Shown here piece by piece: positions 16,691 through 26,005 of a stretch of DNA of 64,000 nt. Location: positions 212,601-276,600 of the forward strand of contig JAEWWT010000014.1 of NCBI GenBank assembly GCA_023396225.1. Direction: 5' to 3'. Origin of the DNA: Bacillota bacterium. Lineage in GTDB: Bacteria > Bacillota > Clostridia > Oscillospirales > Ruminococcaceae. Under the pieces are notes generated by a model. That model was not told the origin of the DNA. It saw only the letters and a program-made list of their open reading frames with translations, and searched no databases. A program made the translations under genes and the position numbers. Within the stretch, counting starts at the first letter, position 1, and each line of letters starts with the position of its first letter.

Positions 16691-19072
16691 TTACTTTGCA
16701 AATTCTTTTGCATTAAAAACGTATTTATCTTCATTTAAATTAAGGATTATGCTGTCACCTTTCTTGACTGATCCGTCAAGAATCTGTTTTGAAAGCAGGT
16801 TTTCAACTGACGAGATAATTGTGTGTCTGAGTTTTCTTGCACCATTTTTGTCATAGCCATCATCTGTAAGTTTAACAATTGCATTATCTGAAAATTCAAC
16901 AGAAATTTCAATCATTTCAGCACGCTTTTTCAGCTCATCAAGGAGTTTTGAGGTAATTTTGCTCATATCATCCCTGCTAAGACGGTTAAAGATAATAATG
17001 TCATCAATTCTGCCGATAAATTCGGGTTTCATGAAGTTTTTCAGTTCGTTCATTACTTCTTTTTTTGTGTTAGAATATGAAGCTTCTTCAGATGCAAATC
17101 CCAGTGTTTTGTTTTCGGTGATAAGTTTTCCACCAATATTTGAAGTCATGATAATAATTGAATCTTTAAAGCTAACTGTTTTTCCTGTACTGTCTGTGAG
17201 AATACCATCCTCAAAAATCTGGAGCAGAATATTGAAAACATCAGGATGTGCCTTTTCAATTTCATCAAAAAGCACAACCGAATACGGTTTTCTTCTAACA
17301 CGTTCAGTAAGCTGACCACCATCCTCATAACCAACATATCCCGGAGGAGAGCCAATAAGTTTTGAAACGCTGTGCTTTTCCATAAATTCAGACATATCAT
17401 ATCTGATCAAAGCATTTTTATCATTGAACAGCACTTCTGCTAGTGCTTTTGACAGTTCAGTTTTTCCGACGCCGGTTGGGCCAAGAAAAAGAAAAGTACC
17501 GTTAGGTCTGTTAGGATCCTTTAATCCTGCACGACCTCTTCTAATTGCATCAGCAACCGATTTTACTGCTTCATCTTGACCTATAACCCTATTTTTAAGA
17601 TTTTTTTCAAGATTTAATAACTGACAGCTTTCATTTTCGCTTATCTGTGTTACAGGGATACCCATAGTAACTGACAAAACCTGTGCAATATCCTCAGGTG
17701 TGACATCAATTTCAGGGATTTCATTTTTACTGTACCAGCTCGTTTCTCTGAAATCCTGAGTACCTTTTTTATCTTTTTCAGTTTTCAGCTTATCCTTAGC
17801 CTGTTTTTCAAGCATTTTTTTAAGGCTGTCAGCAAGCTCTTTGAGTGACTGCGGAGAAGATGATGCTTTCATCCTTACTCTTGATGCAGCCTCATCTATA
17901 AGGTCAATTGCCTTATCGGGAAGATACCTGTCAGGAATATACCTTACAGATAATCTAACAGCACTTTCGATAGCTTCATCTGTTATTCTTACATTGTGAT
18001 ATTCACCATAGCACTTTGCAAGTCCATGCAATATCTTAACAGCGTCTTCCTGTGTTGGTTCATTTACCATAACCTGCTGAAATCTTCTTTCAAGAGCACT
18101 ATCCTTCTCAATATATTTTCTGTATTCTTCTATTGTTGTTGCTCCTATAATCTGCAGATCTCCCCTTGCAAGTTGGGGCTTAAGAATATTTGCGGCGTCA
18201 ATTGCACCCTCTGCTGCTCCAGCACCAACAATTGTGTGAAGTTCATCTATGAACAGAATAATATGACCGTTTTCAATAACCTCATCAAGACATTGTTTTA
18301 TTCGCTCCTCAAAATCACCTCTGTATTTTGCTCCTGCAAGCATGGATGTCAGATTAAGAGCAAAAATTCTTTTGTTTTTGAGTGAGTCAGGTGCCTTCCC
18401 GTCCGCTATCATTGTTGCTACGCCTTCAGCAACAGCAGTTTTTCCGACGCCGGCTGCACCGATAAGACATGGATTGTTTTTTGTTCGTCGGGACAAAATC
18501 TGCATAACACGTTCTATTTCCTTATCACGACAGAAAACAGGATCACATTTTTTATCCCTTGCCATCTGAGTAAGATCACGTCCGTATTTCATTAATGTCG
18601 GAACTCTTGTCAGCGGATTATACACCTGTGTGTCCATTGTATTCAAACCTATACAGGAATTATATATTTTTGTTATGCTGCCGCCGACACCTCTGATTAT
18701 TGTTACTGCTGTACAATCGTCCTGTTTGATCATGGATAACAGAATATGCTCTGTACCTGCAAGATTACTGCCGGCTGTTTCAGACAGTTCAGCAGCATCA
18801 TCAATCATTTTTCTGACAGCAGGCGTTACTGAATTCATACTGACTGAAGTACTGTCACCTCTACCGACCAATGTAATTATTTTGTCAAGTACAGCGTCCT
18901 CCTTGATGCCGCAGGACTTTAATATACTGTAAGCTGTACTTCCCTGTTCGCTTGAAAGCGACAAGAGTATATGTTCGCTTCCAACGTAGGTATGCCCCAG
19001 TTTTCCCGCCTGCAGAAAGGCCTTGTTAATAACAAGGTTTGCTTTCTTTGTAAAACGTTCAAGATTGTACAT
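16691..19072 (-). CDS. clpC: Clp protease ATP-binding subunit ClpC
   Basis: 793 residues, a class I Clp/Hsp100 unfoldase. Two N-terminal Clp_N repeats (about residues 1-145) precede AAA domain 1 (Walker [10 protein letters not shown], Walker B LFIDELHT). A short middle coiled region follows, then AAA domain 2 ([21 protein letters not shown]) and the ClpB D2-small domain. An LGF motif in the D2 loop (KTLGFASEE) is the usual docking site for ClpP. It unfolds substrates for degradation. The start at MYNLERFT follows AGGAG; ten upstream in-frame codons are ignored. The CtsR-McsA-McsB genes that often accompany clpC are absent. Confidence 0.93.
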   Translation of the reverse strand: MYNLERFTKKANLVINKAFLQAGKLGHTYVGSEHILLSLSSEQGSTAYSILKSCGIKEDAVLDKIITLVGRGDSTSVSMNSVTPAVRKMIDDAAELSETAGSNLAGTEHILLSMIKQDDCTAVTIIRGVGGSITKIYNSCIGLNTMDTQVYNPLTRVPTLMKYGRDLTQMARDKKCDPVFCRDKEIERVMQILSRRTKNNPCLIGAAGVGKTAVAEGVATMIADGKAPDSLKNKRIFALNLTSMLAGAKYRGDFEERIKQCLDEVIENGHIILFIDELHTIVGAGAAEGAIDAANILKPQLARGDLQIIGATTIEEYRKYIEKDSALERRFQQVMVNEPTQEDAVKILHGLAKCYGEYHNVRITDEAIESAVRLSVRYIPDRYLPDKAIDLIDEAASRVRMKASSSPQSLKELADSLKKMLEKQAKDKLKTEKDKKGTQDFRETSWYSKNEIPEIDVTPEDIAQVLSVTMGIPVTQISENESCQLLNLEKNLKNRVIGQDEAVKSVADAIRRGRAGLKDPNRPNGTFLFLGPTGVGKTELSKALAEVLFNDKNALIRYDMSEFMEKHSVSKLIGSPPGYVGYEDGGQLTERVRRKPYSVVLFDEIEKAHPDVFNILLQIFEDGILTDSTGKTVSFKDSIIIMTSNIGGKLITENKTLGFASEEASYSNTKKEVMNELKNFMKPEFIGRIDDIIIFNRLSRDDMSKITSKLLDELKKRAEMIEISVEFSDNAIVKLTDDGYDKNGARKLRHTIISSVENLLSKQILDGSVKKGDSIILNLNEDKYVFNAKEFAK

Positions 19073-19279
19073 TCTAAAATCTCCTAAATAAGTGTAGTAC
19101 ATTTTTATTATGCCACTTGTATATAAAAATATTTGTCATAACATGGGATAAATATTCATGTAACACTTTTTTCTTTATTCCATATTATGAACTATGAAAG
19201 TTCAAACGAAGAAAAAATCAACATAACATACTGCTTCGAATGAAATTTCAAACTACATTATAAAAGGAGTGTACCATTT

Positions 19280-19420
19280 ATGAGTTGTGGATGTGGTTTT
19301 GGTAGAGGTAATAGCTGCTGTTGGATTATTATAATCCTTATCGTTCTCTGGTGCTGCTGCGGCAACGGATTTGGCTTTGCAGGCGACGCATGCGATAACA
19401 ATTGTGGCCCTTGCTGCTAA
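19280..19420 (+). CDS. Cysteine-rich 46-residue membrane microprotein
   Basis: A short gene encoding 46 residues with 11 cysteines. The N-terminus is Gly/Cys-rich (MSCGCGFGRGNSCCW). A short hydrophobic helix (IIIILIVLW) follows, then CCCGNGFGF and a Cys-rich tail ending CGPCC. AAAGGAG lies 11 bases before the ATG, and a strong terminator starts 14 bases after the stop, so it looks like a genuine monocistronic gene. Layout and composition recall small YjcZ-like spore or membrane proteins, but I cannot assign a family. Metal binding or disulfide cross-linking is possible. Confidence 0.75.
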   Translation: MSCGCGFGRGNSCCWIIIILIVLWCCCGNGFGFAGDACDNNCGPCC

Positions 19421-19433
19421 TTCTTATCACGCT

Positions 19434-19465
19434 ATCCCTCCGAAATATCGGAGGGATTATTTTTT
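19434..19465 (+). terminator. Intrinsic terminator after the cysteine-rich microprotein
   Basis: ATCCCTCCG / CGGAGGGAT stem (19434-19442 with 19449-19457), AAATAT loop, then a T-run. Confidence 0.92.
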
Positions 19466-19543
19466 AATTTTAACCAAAAATCACTTGTATTTTACTAAAA
19501 TATATGTTAAAATATATAAAATCTTTACGAAAGAGTGATTTGT

Positions 19544-20416
19544 GTGGGTAAATTCTGCAACTATAAAATAGTAACTGATATTACATGTGACCTCCCATTT
19601 GAATACTATGAGAAAAATAATATAATTTGTCTTGAACTTACTTACTCAATTGACAATGTTGAATATACAAAATATACAGACATTTCAATCAAAGAATTTT
19701 ATGATAAAATGAGGAACGGTTCTGTAACCAAAACAGCGCAGATTCCTCCTGACGTTTATAAGAATGCTTTTGAAAATATTCTTAATGACGGATATAATAT
19801 TATATATCTTGCCTTTTCATCAGGTTTGTCAGGCGGTTTCAACAATGCAAGATTTACTGCTGAATCATTGTCAGAACTTTATCCTGAAAGAAAAATTGCT
19901 GTTATTGACAGCCTCTGTGCTTCTCTTGGTGAGGGTCTGCTTCTTGCAAAAGCTGTTCAGCTTCGTGACAATGGCGCTTCATTTGAAGAAGTTACAGAAT
20001 GGATTGAAAGTCATAAGCTTAATTTAGTCCACCTTTTTACTGTGGACGACCTTATGTTCCTTCACAGAGGCGGACGAGTATCAAAGGCATCTGCAATAGC
20101 AGGATCTTTGCTCGGTATTAAACCGGTACTTCATGTTGATAATGAAGGACATCTTATTCCTATTTCAAAGGTAAGAGGAAGAAAACAGGCACTTACCGAT
20201 ATTGTTGACCGTATGGAAAAGCTTATGGGTGATCACGATAACAGTCTTATTGCAATATCTCATGGTGACTGCCTTGAGGACGCAGAGTTCGTTGCATCTC
20301 TGATTAAAAAGAGGCTCCGAGTAAAAAATATTATTATTAACCATGTCGGAATGGTTATTGGCTCACATTCAGGTCCAGGCACAATTGCATTGTTCTTTGA
20401 AGGCGATAACAGGTAA
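19544..20416 (+). CDS. DegV family fatty-acid-binding protein
   Basis: 290 residues matching DegV/FakB, which binds a fatty acid and presents it to the kinase FakA for phospholipid synthesis. Landmarks are IVTDITCDLP at the N-terminus, TAQIPPDVY, AFSSGLSGGFNNA, VIDSLCASLGEG, FLHRGGRVSKASAIAG and IGSHSGPGTIALFF at the C-terminus. The start is GTG at 19544, eight bases after AAAGAG; GTG 19535 overlaps that site. No fakA gene is nearby. Cytoplasmic. Confidence 0.9.
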   Translation: MGKFCNYKIVTDITCDLPFEYYEKNNIICLELTYSIDNVEYTKYTDISIKEFYDKMRNGSVTKTAQIPPDVYKNAFENILNDGYNIIYLAFSSGLSGGFNNARFTAESLSELYPERKIAVIDSLCASLGEGLLLAKAVQLRDNGASFEEVTEWIESHKLNLVHLFTVDDLMFLHRGGRVSKASAIAGSLLGIKPVLHVDNEGHLIPISKVRGRKQALTDIVDRMEKLMGDHDNSLIAISHGDCLEDAEFVASLIKKRLRVKNIIINHVGMVIGSHSGPGTIALFFEGDNR

Positions 20417-20424
20417 TAATTTGA

Positions 20425-20460
20425 GGGTACCGTCCATTATGGATGGTACCCTTTAATATT
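20425..20460 (+). terminator. Intrinsic terminator after degV
   Basis: GGGTACCGTCC pairs with GGATGGTACCC (11 bp with one G-T pair), followed by a T-rich stretch. Confidence 0.85.
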
Positions 20461-20492
20461 TTTAAAAATATCTTATTTAATTCAGAAAAAAG

Positions 20493-21230
20493 TTATTCTT
20501 TGTACTCTTCATTAGTTCTTTCTTCATAAAACAAAATATCGTCATAAGAGGCAAGATCAGATATATCTGATTTATTGATTTCTACAAATAAACAATAGTA
20601 AGCCATATCATCGGTAAATGTTTCCGGACGGTAGCTTGGCAAAGTAATTTTAATTATTCCATCTTTCTTAATTGCATTTGCATGCTTTGTGTCATATTTT
20701 ATTGATCCTGTAATTTCTTGAATTGTTGTATAAAATAGCACTTTGTCTTTAAAATAATTTTCATCATAAACATAAAAATGTTCAAATACTCCGTTCACAT
20801 AATTTGGCTCTATAACCTCATTTATAAATTTTTCAAACTGCTCGTAACTATCAAAAACTCTGTCTTTATCATCAATTTTATTTTCAAAATAGTCACTTGA
20901 ATTATGTACAAATACGTTTATTTCAAGCATTTTTTCGGTTTCTATAATTTCTGTTTTATTTGTATTATCGTTTGATACTGTTTCAGATGGAAGTGGTTCA
21001 TGGATTTTACTGCTTTGGGTGACTTCTGTTGTTATGGTATTATCGCTTAATGTTGTTTCAGATGGAAGTGTTTCATGGACTTTACTGCTTTCGGTGGCTT
21101 CTGTTGTTACAATGTTATCGCTTAATGTAGTTTCTGTCTGAAGTGTTTCAACTGATTCTGAAGTCTTACAGCCAGTAAGATTACATGACAATATTATAGT
21201 TACTAACAAGAATGATAAAAACTTTTTCAT
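20493..21230 (-). CDS. Lipoprotein with three Thr/Ser-rich tandem repeats
   Basis: 245 residues. A type II signal peptide ends in the lipobox LTGC (C21). Residues 28-102 are three 25-residue repeats rich in Glu, Thr and Ser (ETLPSETTLSDN type), a likely flexible, possibly glycosylated linker to the cell wall. The C-terminal 140 residues form an unrecognised domain with many Tyr and Asp, ending in an acidic tail. It would be lipid-anchored on the outer face of the membrane. It is monocistronic, between convergent degV and the tsaB operon end. Function unknown. Confidence 0.8.
   Translation of the reverse strand: MKKFLSFLLVTIILSCNLTGCKTSESVETLQTETTLSDNIVTTEATESSKVHETLPSETTLSDNTITTEVTQSSKIHEPLPSETVSNDNTNKTEIIETEKMLEINVFVHNSSDYFENKIDDKDRVFDSYEQFEKFINEVIEPNYVNGVFEHFYVYDENYFKDKVLFYTTIQEITGSIKYDTKHANAIKKDGIIKITLPSYRPETFTDDMAYYCLFVEINKSDISDLASYDDILFYEERTNEEYKE
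20925..21149 (-). repeat. Three tandem 75-bp repeats within the lipoprotein gene
   Basis: Units run 21149-21075, 21074-21000 and 20999-20925. The first two are close copies at DNA level (ACATTAAGCGATAAC recurs), and the third has diverged. They encode the linker repeats of the lipoprotein. Confidence 0.85.
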
Positions 21231-21300
21231 TTATGTATCCGCCTTTCAGGTTTATATATGCATTATACGTCATAATTTGGATATAGTCAACTATAATAAT

Positions 21301-21328
21301 ACCCTCTGTTATATGCACAACAGAGGGT
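21301..21328 (-). terminator. Terminator of the hom-thrB-tsaB operon
   Basis: ACCCTCTGTT / AACAGAGGGT stem with an 8-base loop, just after the tsaB stop. The downstream tail on the minus strand is TATTATTAT rather than a pure T-run. Confidence 0.7.
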
Positions 21329-21333
21329 AAAAT

Positions 21334-22008
21334 TTAATTCGCTTTAAGATCTTTTTCAGCCTTGGTAATCTGTAAATATTCTGCATTGAGGTCATCAGGA
21401 GAAGTGAAATCTTTTTCAAATGCTGCAAAGCAAAGGCTTGAAGCAAGCTGTAGTCTTAAATGAGGAGGTGCAAGCAATATGTTCTCGACTTTTGAATTAT
21501 CACAGTATTCCTTTGCATAATCCCCTGTAATCATAACGTCCAAACCAATAGCTCCGATTATTTCGTTAAGCTGTTCAACTGAAATAACAGCATCCTCAGT
21601 AATTCTTTTTACACATACACCATCTGATTCAAAAACAGCAGCGTAAACAAGATTCAATCTTGCATGCATAACCGCACAAACTGCAGTCTTTATGCCCTTA
21701 AAGTTATATGCAAGTGATTCAAGAGTTGAAATTCCACAACACTTTTTATCAAGAGCAAAAGTCATTCCCTTTACGGCTGCAACTCCAATTCTCAATCCTG
21801 TATACGAACCCGGACCCTTTGCACATATAATTGCATCTACATCCTCTAAGGCAACATCTGCACATTCCAACACTCTGCTGCACACTGGCATTATCACCTG
21901 AGAATGTGTAAGCTTTGTCAGAACAGATGTCTGAGCAATAACTGTATCTTCACTGCAAAGAGCAACCGAAGCTGTTTTGCCTGAAGTATCTATTCCAAGT
22001 ATCAGCAA
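21334..22008 (-). CDS. tsaB: tRNA threonylcarbamoyladenosine biosynthesis protein TsaB
   Basis: 224 residues of the ASKHA fold, matching TsaB (YeaZ), the partner of TsaD in making t6A37 on ANN-decoding tRNAs. Motifs: LILGIDTSGKTASVAL at the start, THSQVIMPV, KGPGSYTGLRIGVAAVKGM and the CGISTLESLA segment. It begins at a TTG codon overlapping the tsaE stop, with GGAG ten bases before it, implying translational coupling. tsaD is not in the window. It is the last gene of the ACT-hom-thrB-GNAT-tsaE-tsaB operon. Confidence 0.93.
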   Translation of the reverse strand: MLILGIDTSGKTASVALCSEDTVIAQTSVLTKLTHSQVIMPVCSRVLECADVALEDVDAIICAKGPGSYTGLRIGVAAVKGMTFALDKKCCGISTLESLAYNFKGIKTAVCAVMHARLNLVYAAVFESDGVCVKRITEDAVISVEQLNEIIGAIGLDVMITGDYAKEYCDNSKVENILLAPPHLRLQLASSLCFAAFEKDFTSPDDLNAEYLQITKAEKDLKAN

Positions 22009-22430
22009 AAACGTTCATCTCCATCAACAGTAATAACTCTTGTGTCTTCATCGGCTCTTTCAGTATTTATCGTAATAGTATTGTCCGGAAGAAAATTTGA
22101 GATATTCTCCGACCATTCTATTACTATAACACTGCTGTCAGAAATATAGTCGTAAAATCCTGTAGTTTCAAGCGCTTCCTCGTTCAATATCCTGTACATA
22201 TCAAAATGATACAATGTAATATTTCCACGATACTCATTTACGAGAGAAAAAGTAGGTGAAAAAACCTCATCCGGAAGTCCAAGGCCCTGTGCAATACCCC
22301 TTGTCAGAGTAGTTTTGCCGGCTCCAAGACCTCCCTTATATGCAATAATATCTCCGCCTTTCAGCATAGATCCTATCTTTTTACCAAAATCTATGGTATC
22401 CTCAACAGATTTTGTTATCTCAGTAATCAT
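22002..22430 (-). CDS. tsaE: tRNA threonylcarbamoyladenosine biosynthesis ATPase TsaE
   Basis: 142 residues, a small P-loop ATPase needed for the t6A37 tRNA modification complex. Walker A is GGLGAGKTTLTRGIAQGLG near residue 34. SPTFSLVNEY, the HFDMYRI strand and VIEWSENI match the family. Length agrees with the usual 140-160 residues. It overlaps the GNAT gene by 11 bases and tsaB by 7, so the three form a tightly coupled block. Confidence 0.95.
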   Translation of the reverse strand: MITEITKSVEDTIDFGKKIGSMLKGGDIIAYKGGLGAGKTTLTRGIAQGLGLPDEVFSPTFSLVNEYRGNITLYHFDMYRILNEEALETTGFYDYISDSSVIVIEWSENISNFLPDNTITINTERADEDTRVITVDGDERFC

Positions 22431-23238
22431 CCTTCACCTCAACGGAAACAACCCGAAAACTTTCACAGAAAAATTTGATATCGTCATCCTCAAGAGAACG
22501 GATCAGATATTTTTTATGCTCATCCTGAACTTTTAGCTCATCCGTTTTTGTAATATCAAAACCAAATAAAGGTGTTCTTATTCCCTTACATCCAATTTCA
22601 AAATCACTTACGTTTTCAAACGTAATGTCAACAGTGAATTCAATTGTATCCGATGTACCAAAACGCATAGAAACACATGGTATTTCTATGCCTCCAAGCT
22701 TCACACCTGAATAATATCTGAATTCACCAAACCAATCAAAGTTAAACCAATAAAAATCCTTATCAATATCTGAAATCTGTTCAATACCATAAATACCACC
22801 GAAATGATTGAGCAATGTACATGGTTCCTGAAGAGGTTCTACACATTTTCTCATTCCCATAGAAAATCTCTCAAACCCAAGCGACTCATACCATGAAATC
22901 AAACTGTCTTCACAGCACAATTGAACATTCATCCTGAAATTTCCAGACTGGCAGTAATATACCAACCTGTTGACAATTTCAGCACCAATGCCATGTCTCC
23001 TGTATCTTTCCCTGACACAAAGTCCGCTTAATACAGCCACGGTAGTTCCATCTGATACTACCCTACCAAGTCCGACAAGTACAAGGCCATCGTATGCATA
23101 AACAGAATAAAAACTGTTATGTACTGCCTTATCAATTTCCTCGTCGGTATAACCCGGAAGCTGATACCATTTCAAAGACATATAAAGTCTTTGAGTGTCT
23201 CCGTCATCTCTCGGTTCAGAGAAATACTCAATATCCAT
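22420..23238 (-). CDS. GNAT acetyltransferase with an extra C-terminal domain
   Basis: 272 residues. The first 135 are a GNAT N-acetyltransferase, with LSGLCVRERYRRHGIGAEIVNRLVYYC as the acetyl-CoA binding motif and WYESLGFERFSMGMRK closing the fold. The second half, about 130 residues, is not recognised; it is beta-rich with many aromatic residues (FYWFNFDWFGEFRYY). The position next to tsaE-tsaB resembles the common tsaB-rimI arrangement, but the extra domain means it is not plain RimI. The substrate is unknown. AAGGGG precedes the ATG. Confidence 0.8.
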   Translation of the reverse strand: MDIEYFSEPRDDGDTQRLYMSLKWYQLPGYTDEEIDKAVHNSFYSVYAYDGLVLVGLGRVVSDGTTVAVLSGLCVRERYRRHGIGAEIVNRLVYYCQSGNFRMNVQLCCEDSLISWYESLGFERFSMGMRKCVEPLQEPCTLLNHFGGIYGIEQISDIDKDFYWFNFDWFGEFRYYSGVKLGGIEIPCVSMRFGTSDTIEFTVDITFENVSDFEIGCKGIRTPLFGFDITKTDELKVQDEHKKYLIRSLEDDDIKFFCESFRVVSVEVKDDY

Positions 23239-23253
23239 ACAAATCGCCCCTTG

Positions 23254-24144
23254 CTAATTTACAATTCGCGTACCGATATTATCTATATGAAGTTCGTGTA
23301 CCTCCCAGGTGTTAAGACCCATGTTGTCAAGAGCAAATCTTAGTTTTCCACAGAAGAATTCATTATCTGCGTCAACTATTGCCATAAGTGAAGGACCAGC
23401 CCCACTCATATATGATGCATACGCACCAAGGCTGTATGCAATGTCAAAAACATCCCTGCCATGTGGAATAAGTTCCATTCTGTAAGGCTGATGCAATCTG
23501 TCGTGAACAGCAGTACGAAGATTTTCATACTTTCCTGTAAGAAGTGAAGAAGAGAAAAGTGCTGCTCTTGAAAGGTTATAAACCGCATCCTTGTGCGAAA
23601 CTTCCTTAGGAAGACAAGCTCTTGCCTTTTCCGTTTTCAGTTCAAAATCAGGAATAACAACAACAAATTTGAGTGTTGTAAAAACCTCCTGCTTAACCCA
23701 ATGAACATCCTTTCCGTCAAAAACAGCAGTTACAATTCCACCCAGAAGTGCAGGTGCAGTATTATCAGGGTGACCCTCTATCTGTGCAGAAAGATTTACA
23801 AGTTCATTTAATGTCAACGGCTCACCCATAAGATTGTTTGCACCGACAAGACCTGCAATTATGCAGGCAGACGAACTTCCAAGTCCCCTAGCCATTGGGA
23901 TATTATTTACCTGTTCAATCTTTAGTCCCTTGAACTGACGTCCGCATATATTGAACAGCGTCTTAGCAGTTGCATAAACAAGATTACTTTCATCTGACGG
24001 AACAGGTGTATTGTCAAGCGAGGTAATATGAATGCCATCTGCTTCATCTATATTGACATAATTATAAAAGCTAAGCGCAAGACCAAGAGCATCAAAGCCT
24101 GCTCCTAGATTTGCGCTGGTAGCAGGAATTTGTATCTTAACCAT
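23254..24144 (-). CDS. thrB: Homoserine kinase
   Basis: 296 residues, a GHMP-family kinase phosphorylating homoserine for threonine synthesis. The N-terminus IQIPATSANLGAGFDALGLAL, the ATP loop PMARGLGSSSACIIAG, EGHPDNTAPALLGG and the C-terminal YMSGAGPSLMAI are all characteristic. Length matches the usual 290-310. The gene starts six bases after the hom stop, in the same operon. Threonine synthase is not present in the window. Confidence 0.96.
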   Translation of the reverse strand: MVKIQIPATSANLGAGFDALGLALSFYNYVNIDEADGIHITSLDNTPVPSDESNLVYATAKTLFNICGRQFKGLKIEQVNNIPMARGLGSSSACIIAGLVGANNLMGEPLTLNELVNLSAQIEGHPDNTAPALLGGIVTAVFDGKDVHWVKQEVFTTLKFVVVIPDFELKTEKARACLPKEVSHKDAVYNLSRAALFSSSLLTGKYENLRTAVHDRLHQPYRMELIPHGRDVFDIAYSLGAYASYMSGAGPSLMAIVDADNEFFCGKLRFALDNMGLNTWEVHELHIDNIGTRIVN

Positions 24145-24150
24145 TAATTC

Positions 24151-25377
24151 TTACAGCTCCAAAACGCGAATTTTTCCGAGGACTTTACAATTAAGCTTTT
24201 CAATTCTTTCGTCAATTTCTTTTTCAACAAAGTTTGGAGTAATAAATGCTTTTTCGGAAGCAGTAGCATTTTCTCTTTCAATGAACTCAACTTTGCCAAA
24301 GACATTTTCAATTACATCAGCGGAAACTCCGTCTGTTCTGACATACATACTGAGAATATCATTTCTGTAATCCTCAATAAAGCTGTTATCAGTGCTGTCC
24401 TCCCATTTCTGAGAAACAGAAGTACCACTCATCTTCACGGCATCAATAATATCTGCAACAACAGCGCTTGCTGTCGGCATTTTTCCGGCGCCGCGACCAT
24501 AGAACATAACCTCATCGATAGCATCGCCGAAAACCATTATAGCATTGAATACATCTGATACATTTGCAAGCTGTATAGCGTTGCATACAAATGCAGGACT
24601 TACTATAGGAAGGATCTTGCCGTTTTCAAGCTTCTTTACTGAGCCGATAAGTTTAATCTTTCCGCCCCAGTTTTCGGCATATTCAATATCTTCAACAGTA
24701 AGCTTTGTAATTCCTTCACAGTGAACCCAATCAGGATATACGTGCTTACCGAAAGCAAGTGAAGCAAGGATACAGATTTTTCTGCATGCATCATGCCCCT
24801 CAATATCGGCAGTCGGATCACTTTCAGCATAACCAAGTTTTTGAGCAAGAGCAAGAGCATCATTAAATGCCATCTGCTCATTTACCATCTTTGTAATAAT
24901 AAAATTAGTTGTCCCGTTAAGAATACCTGCAACTGCAGTAATTTCATTAGCAGCAAGGCACTGATGAATCGGTCTGATTATTGGAATAGCTCCGCCTGTA
25001 GATGCTTCAAAAAGGAAATTACAATTATTATCAGCAGCAAGCTTCAAAAGCTCTGCACCTTTTTCCGCAACAAGCTCCTTATTGGAAGTTACAACACTCT
25101 TTCCCTTTGCAAGGCATGACTTGACATAGTTATAAGCAAATGTTACTCCACCAAGAACTTCAGCAACAACAGTTACTTCATCATCATTAAGAATATCGTT
25201 AATATCCTTAGTAAATTTTTCATGATACGGTGCATCAGGAAAATCTCTTAAATCCAAAACATACTTTACTTCAATATCATTGCCGGATTTTTTAGAAATA
25301 CTGTCTCTGTTCTTGATAAGCAGTTCGACAGTTCCTGAACCGACAACTCCGTGTCCCAATACGGCTACTTTTGACAT
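24151..25377 (-). CDS. hom: Homoserine dehydrogenase
   Basis: 408 residues, the monofunctional NAD(P)H enzyme that reduces aspartate semialdehyde to homoserine. The N-terminal Rossmann motif is VLGHGVVGSGTVELL, the catalytic core includes TSNKELVAEKG, GGAIPIIRPI, ILNGTTNFI and YAESDPTADIEGHDACRK, and GRGAGKMPTASAVVADI follows. The C-terminal ACT domain is shortened: about 70 residues remain after the catalytic domain and lack a clear full ACT fold. The start ATG at 25377 follows AAGGAG. The separate ACT protein upstream may take over regulation; that is an inference. Confidence 0.94.
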   Translation of the reverse strand: MSKVAVLGHGVVGSGTVELLIKNRDSISKKSGNDIEVKYVLDLRDFPDAPYHEKFTKDINDILNDDEVTVVAEVLGGVTFAYNYVKSCLAKGKSVVTSNKELVAEKGAELLKLAADNNCNFLFEASTGGAIPIIRPIHQCLAANEITAVAGILNGTTNFIITKMVNEQMAFNDALALAQKLGYAESDPTADIEGHDACRKICILASLAFGKHVYPDWVHCEGITKLTVEDIEYAENWGGKIKLIGSVKKLENGKILPIVSPAFVCNAIQLANVSDVFNAIMVFGDAIDEVMFYGRGAGKMPTASAVVADIIDAVKMSGTSVSQKWEDSTDNSFIEDYRNDILSMYVRTDGVSADVIENVFGKVEFIERENATASEKAFITPNFVEKEIDERIEKLNCKVLGKIRVLEL

Positions 25378-25398
25378 ATTCAAAACTCCTTGTAAAAA

Positions 25399-25839
25399 TT
25401 ATTCTCCTGAAATCAGACGGTATTCCACCACACCGTACATTTCTGCAAACAAAGTGTTTACATCATACGATTCGATTGACTGACCATTCAGCCGCACGGT
25501 AACAGTTACCGAAGCGACCCCGTCAATCGGGATATTCTGATTTACGGTAAGTATGTTTGCACCCTGAGAATGAAGTTTTGAAAGAACTGATGCCAGAACT
25601 CCGGGTTCATCCTTAAGAACAATATAGAAAGTAATAATTTTCTGAGTTAGCTTTTCATTATAAGTAAAAACAAAATCCTTATACTTATAAAAAGCACTTC
25701 TTGAAATGCCGATCTTCTTGCAAACAGATGCAGAACTCTTTTCCTCACCGCATGCAAGCAGTTTCTTTGCTTCTATTACTTTTGTGAAAATCTCAGGCAA
25801 TACTTCTGTGCTGACAACAACATATTTGGAATTACCCAT
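25399..25839 (-). CDS. ACT domain regulator of the PheB/UPF0735 family
   Basis: 146 residues, the length and layout of the B. subtilis PheB family. The N-terminal half holds a helix-turn-helix-like segment (SSASVCKKIGISRSAFYKYKD). The C-terminal half is an ACT domain (ITFYIVLKDEPGVLASVLSKLHSQGANILTVNQ), which binds an amino acid. As the first gene before hom and thrB it probably senses threonine or a related amino acid and regulates the operon. GGGGTGAT precedes the ATG. Regulation is inferred from context, not shown by the sequence. Confidence 0.85.
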   Translation of the reverse strand: MGNSKYVVVSTEVLPEIFTKVIEAKKLLACGEEKSSASVCKKIGISRSAFYKYKDFVFTYNEKLTQKIITFYIVLKDEPGVLASVLSKLHSQGANILTVNQNIPIDGVASVTVTVRLNGQSIESYDVNTLFAEMYGVVEYRLISGE

Positions 25840-25907
25840 AACATCACCCCTATCAGACTATTAAAACAGTCCGTCAGATACAAACATGTGTATTTAATCC
25901 AAATACA

Positions 25908-25937
25908 ATAATAGCACATTACATATTTGTTTGTCAA
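25908..25937 (-). promoter_or_regulatory. Promoter of the ACT-hom-thrB operon
   Basis: On the minus strand TTGACA (25937-25932) and TATTAT (25913-25908) are separated by 18 bases. The 60-70 nt leader contains a short dyad (GGACT / AGTCT). Confidence 0.75.
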
Positions 25938-26005
25938 GTTTGCACTTATTCAGAAATATGTATAAATCCCTTCGATTTTACAATATAATAAACAAAAAAT
26001 ATCAG

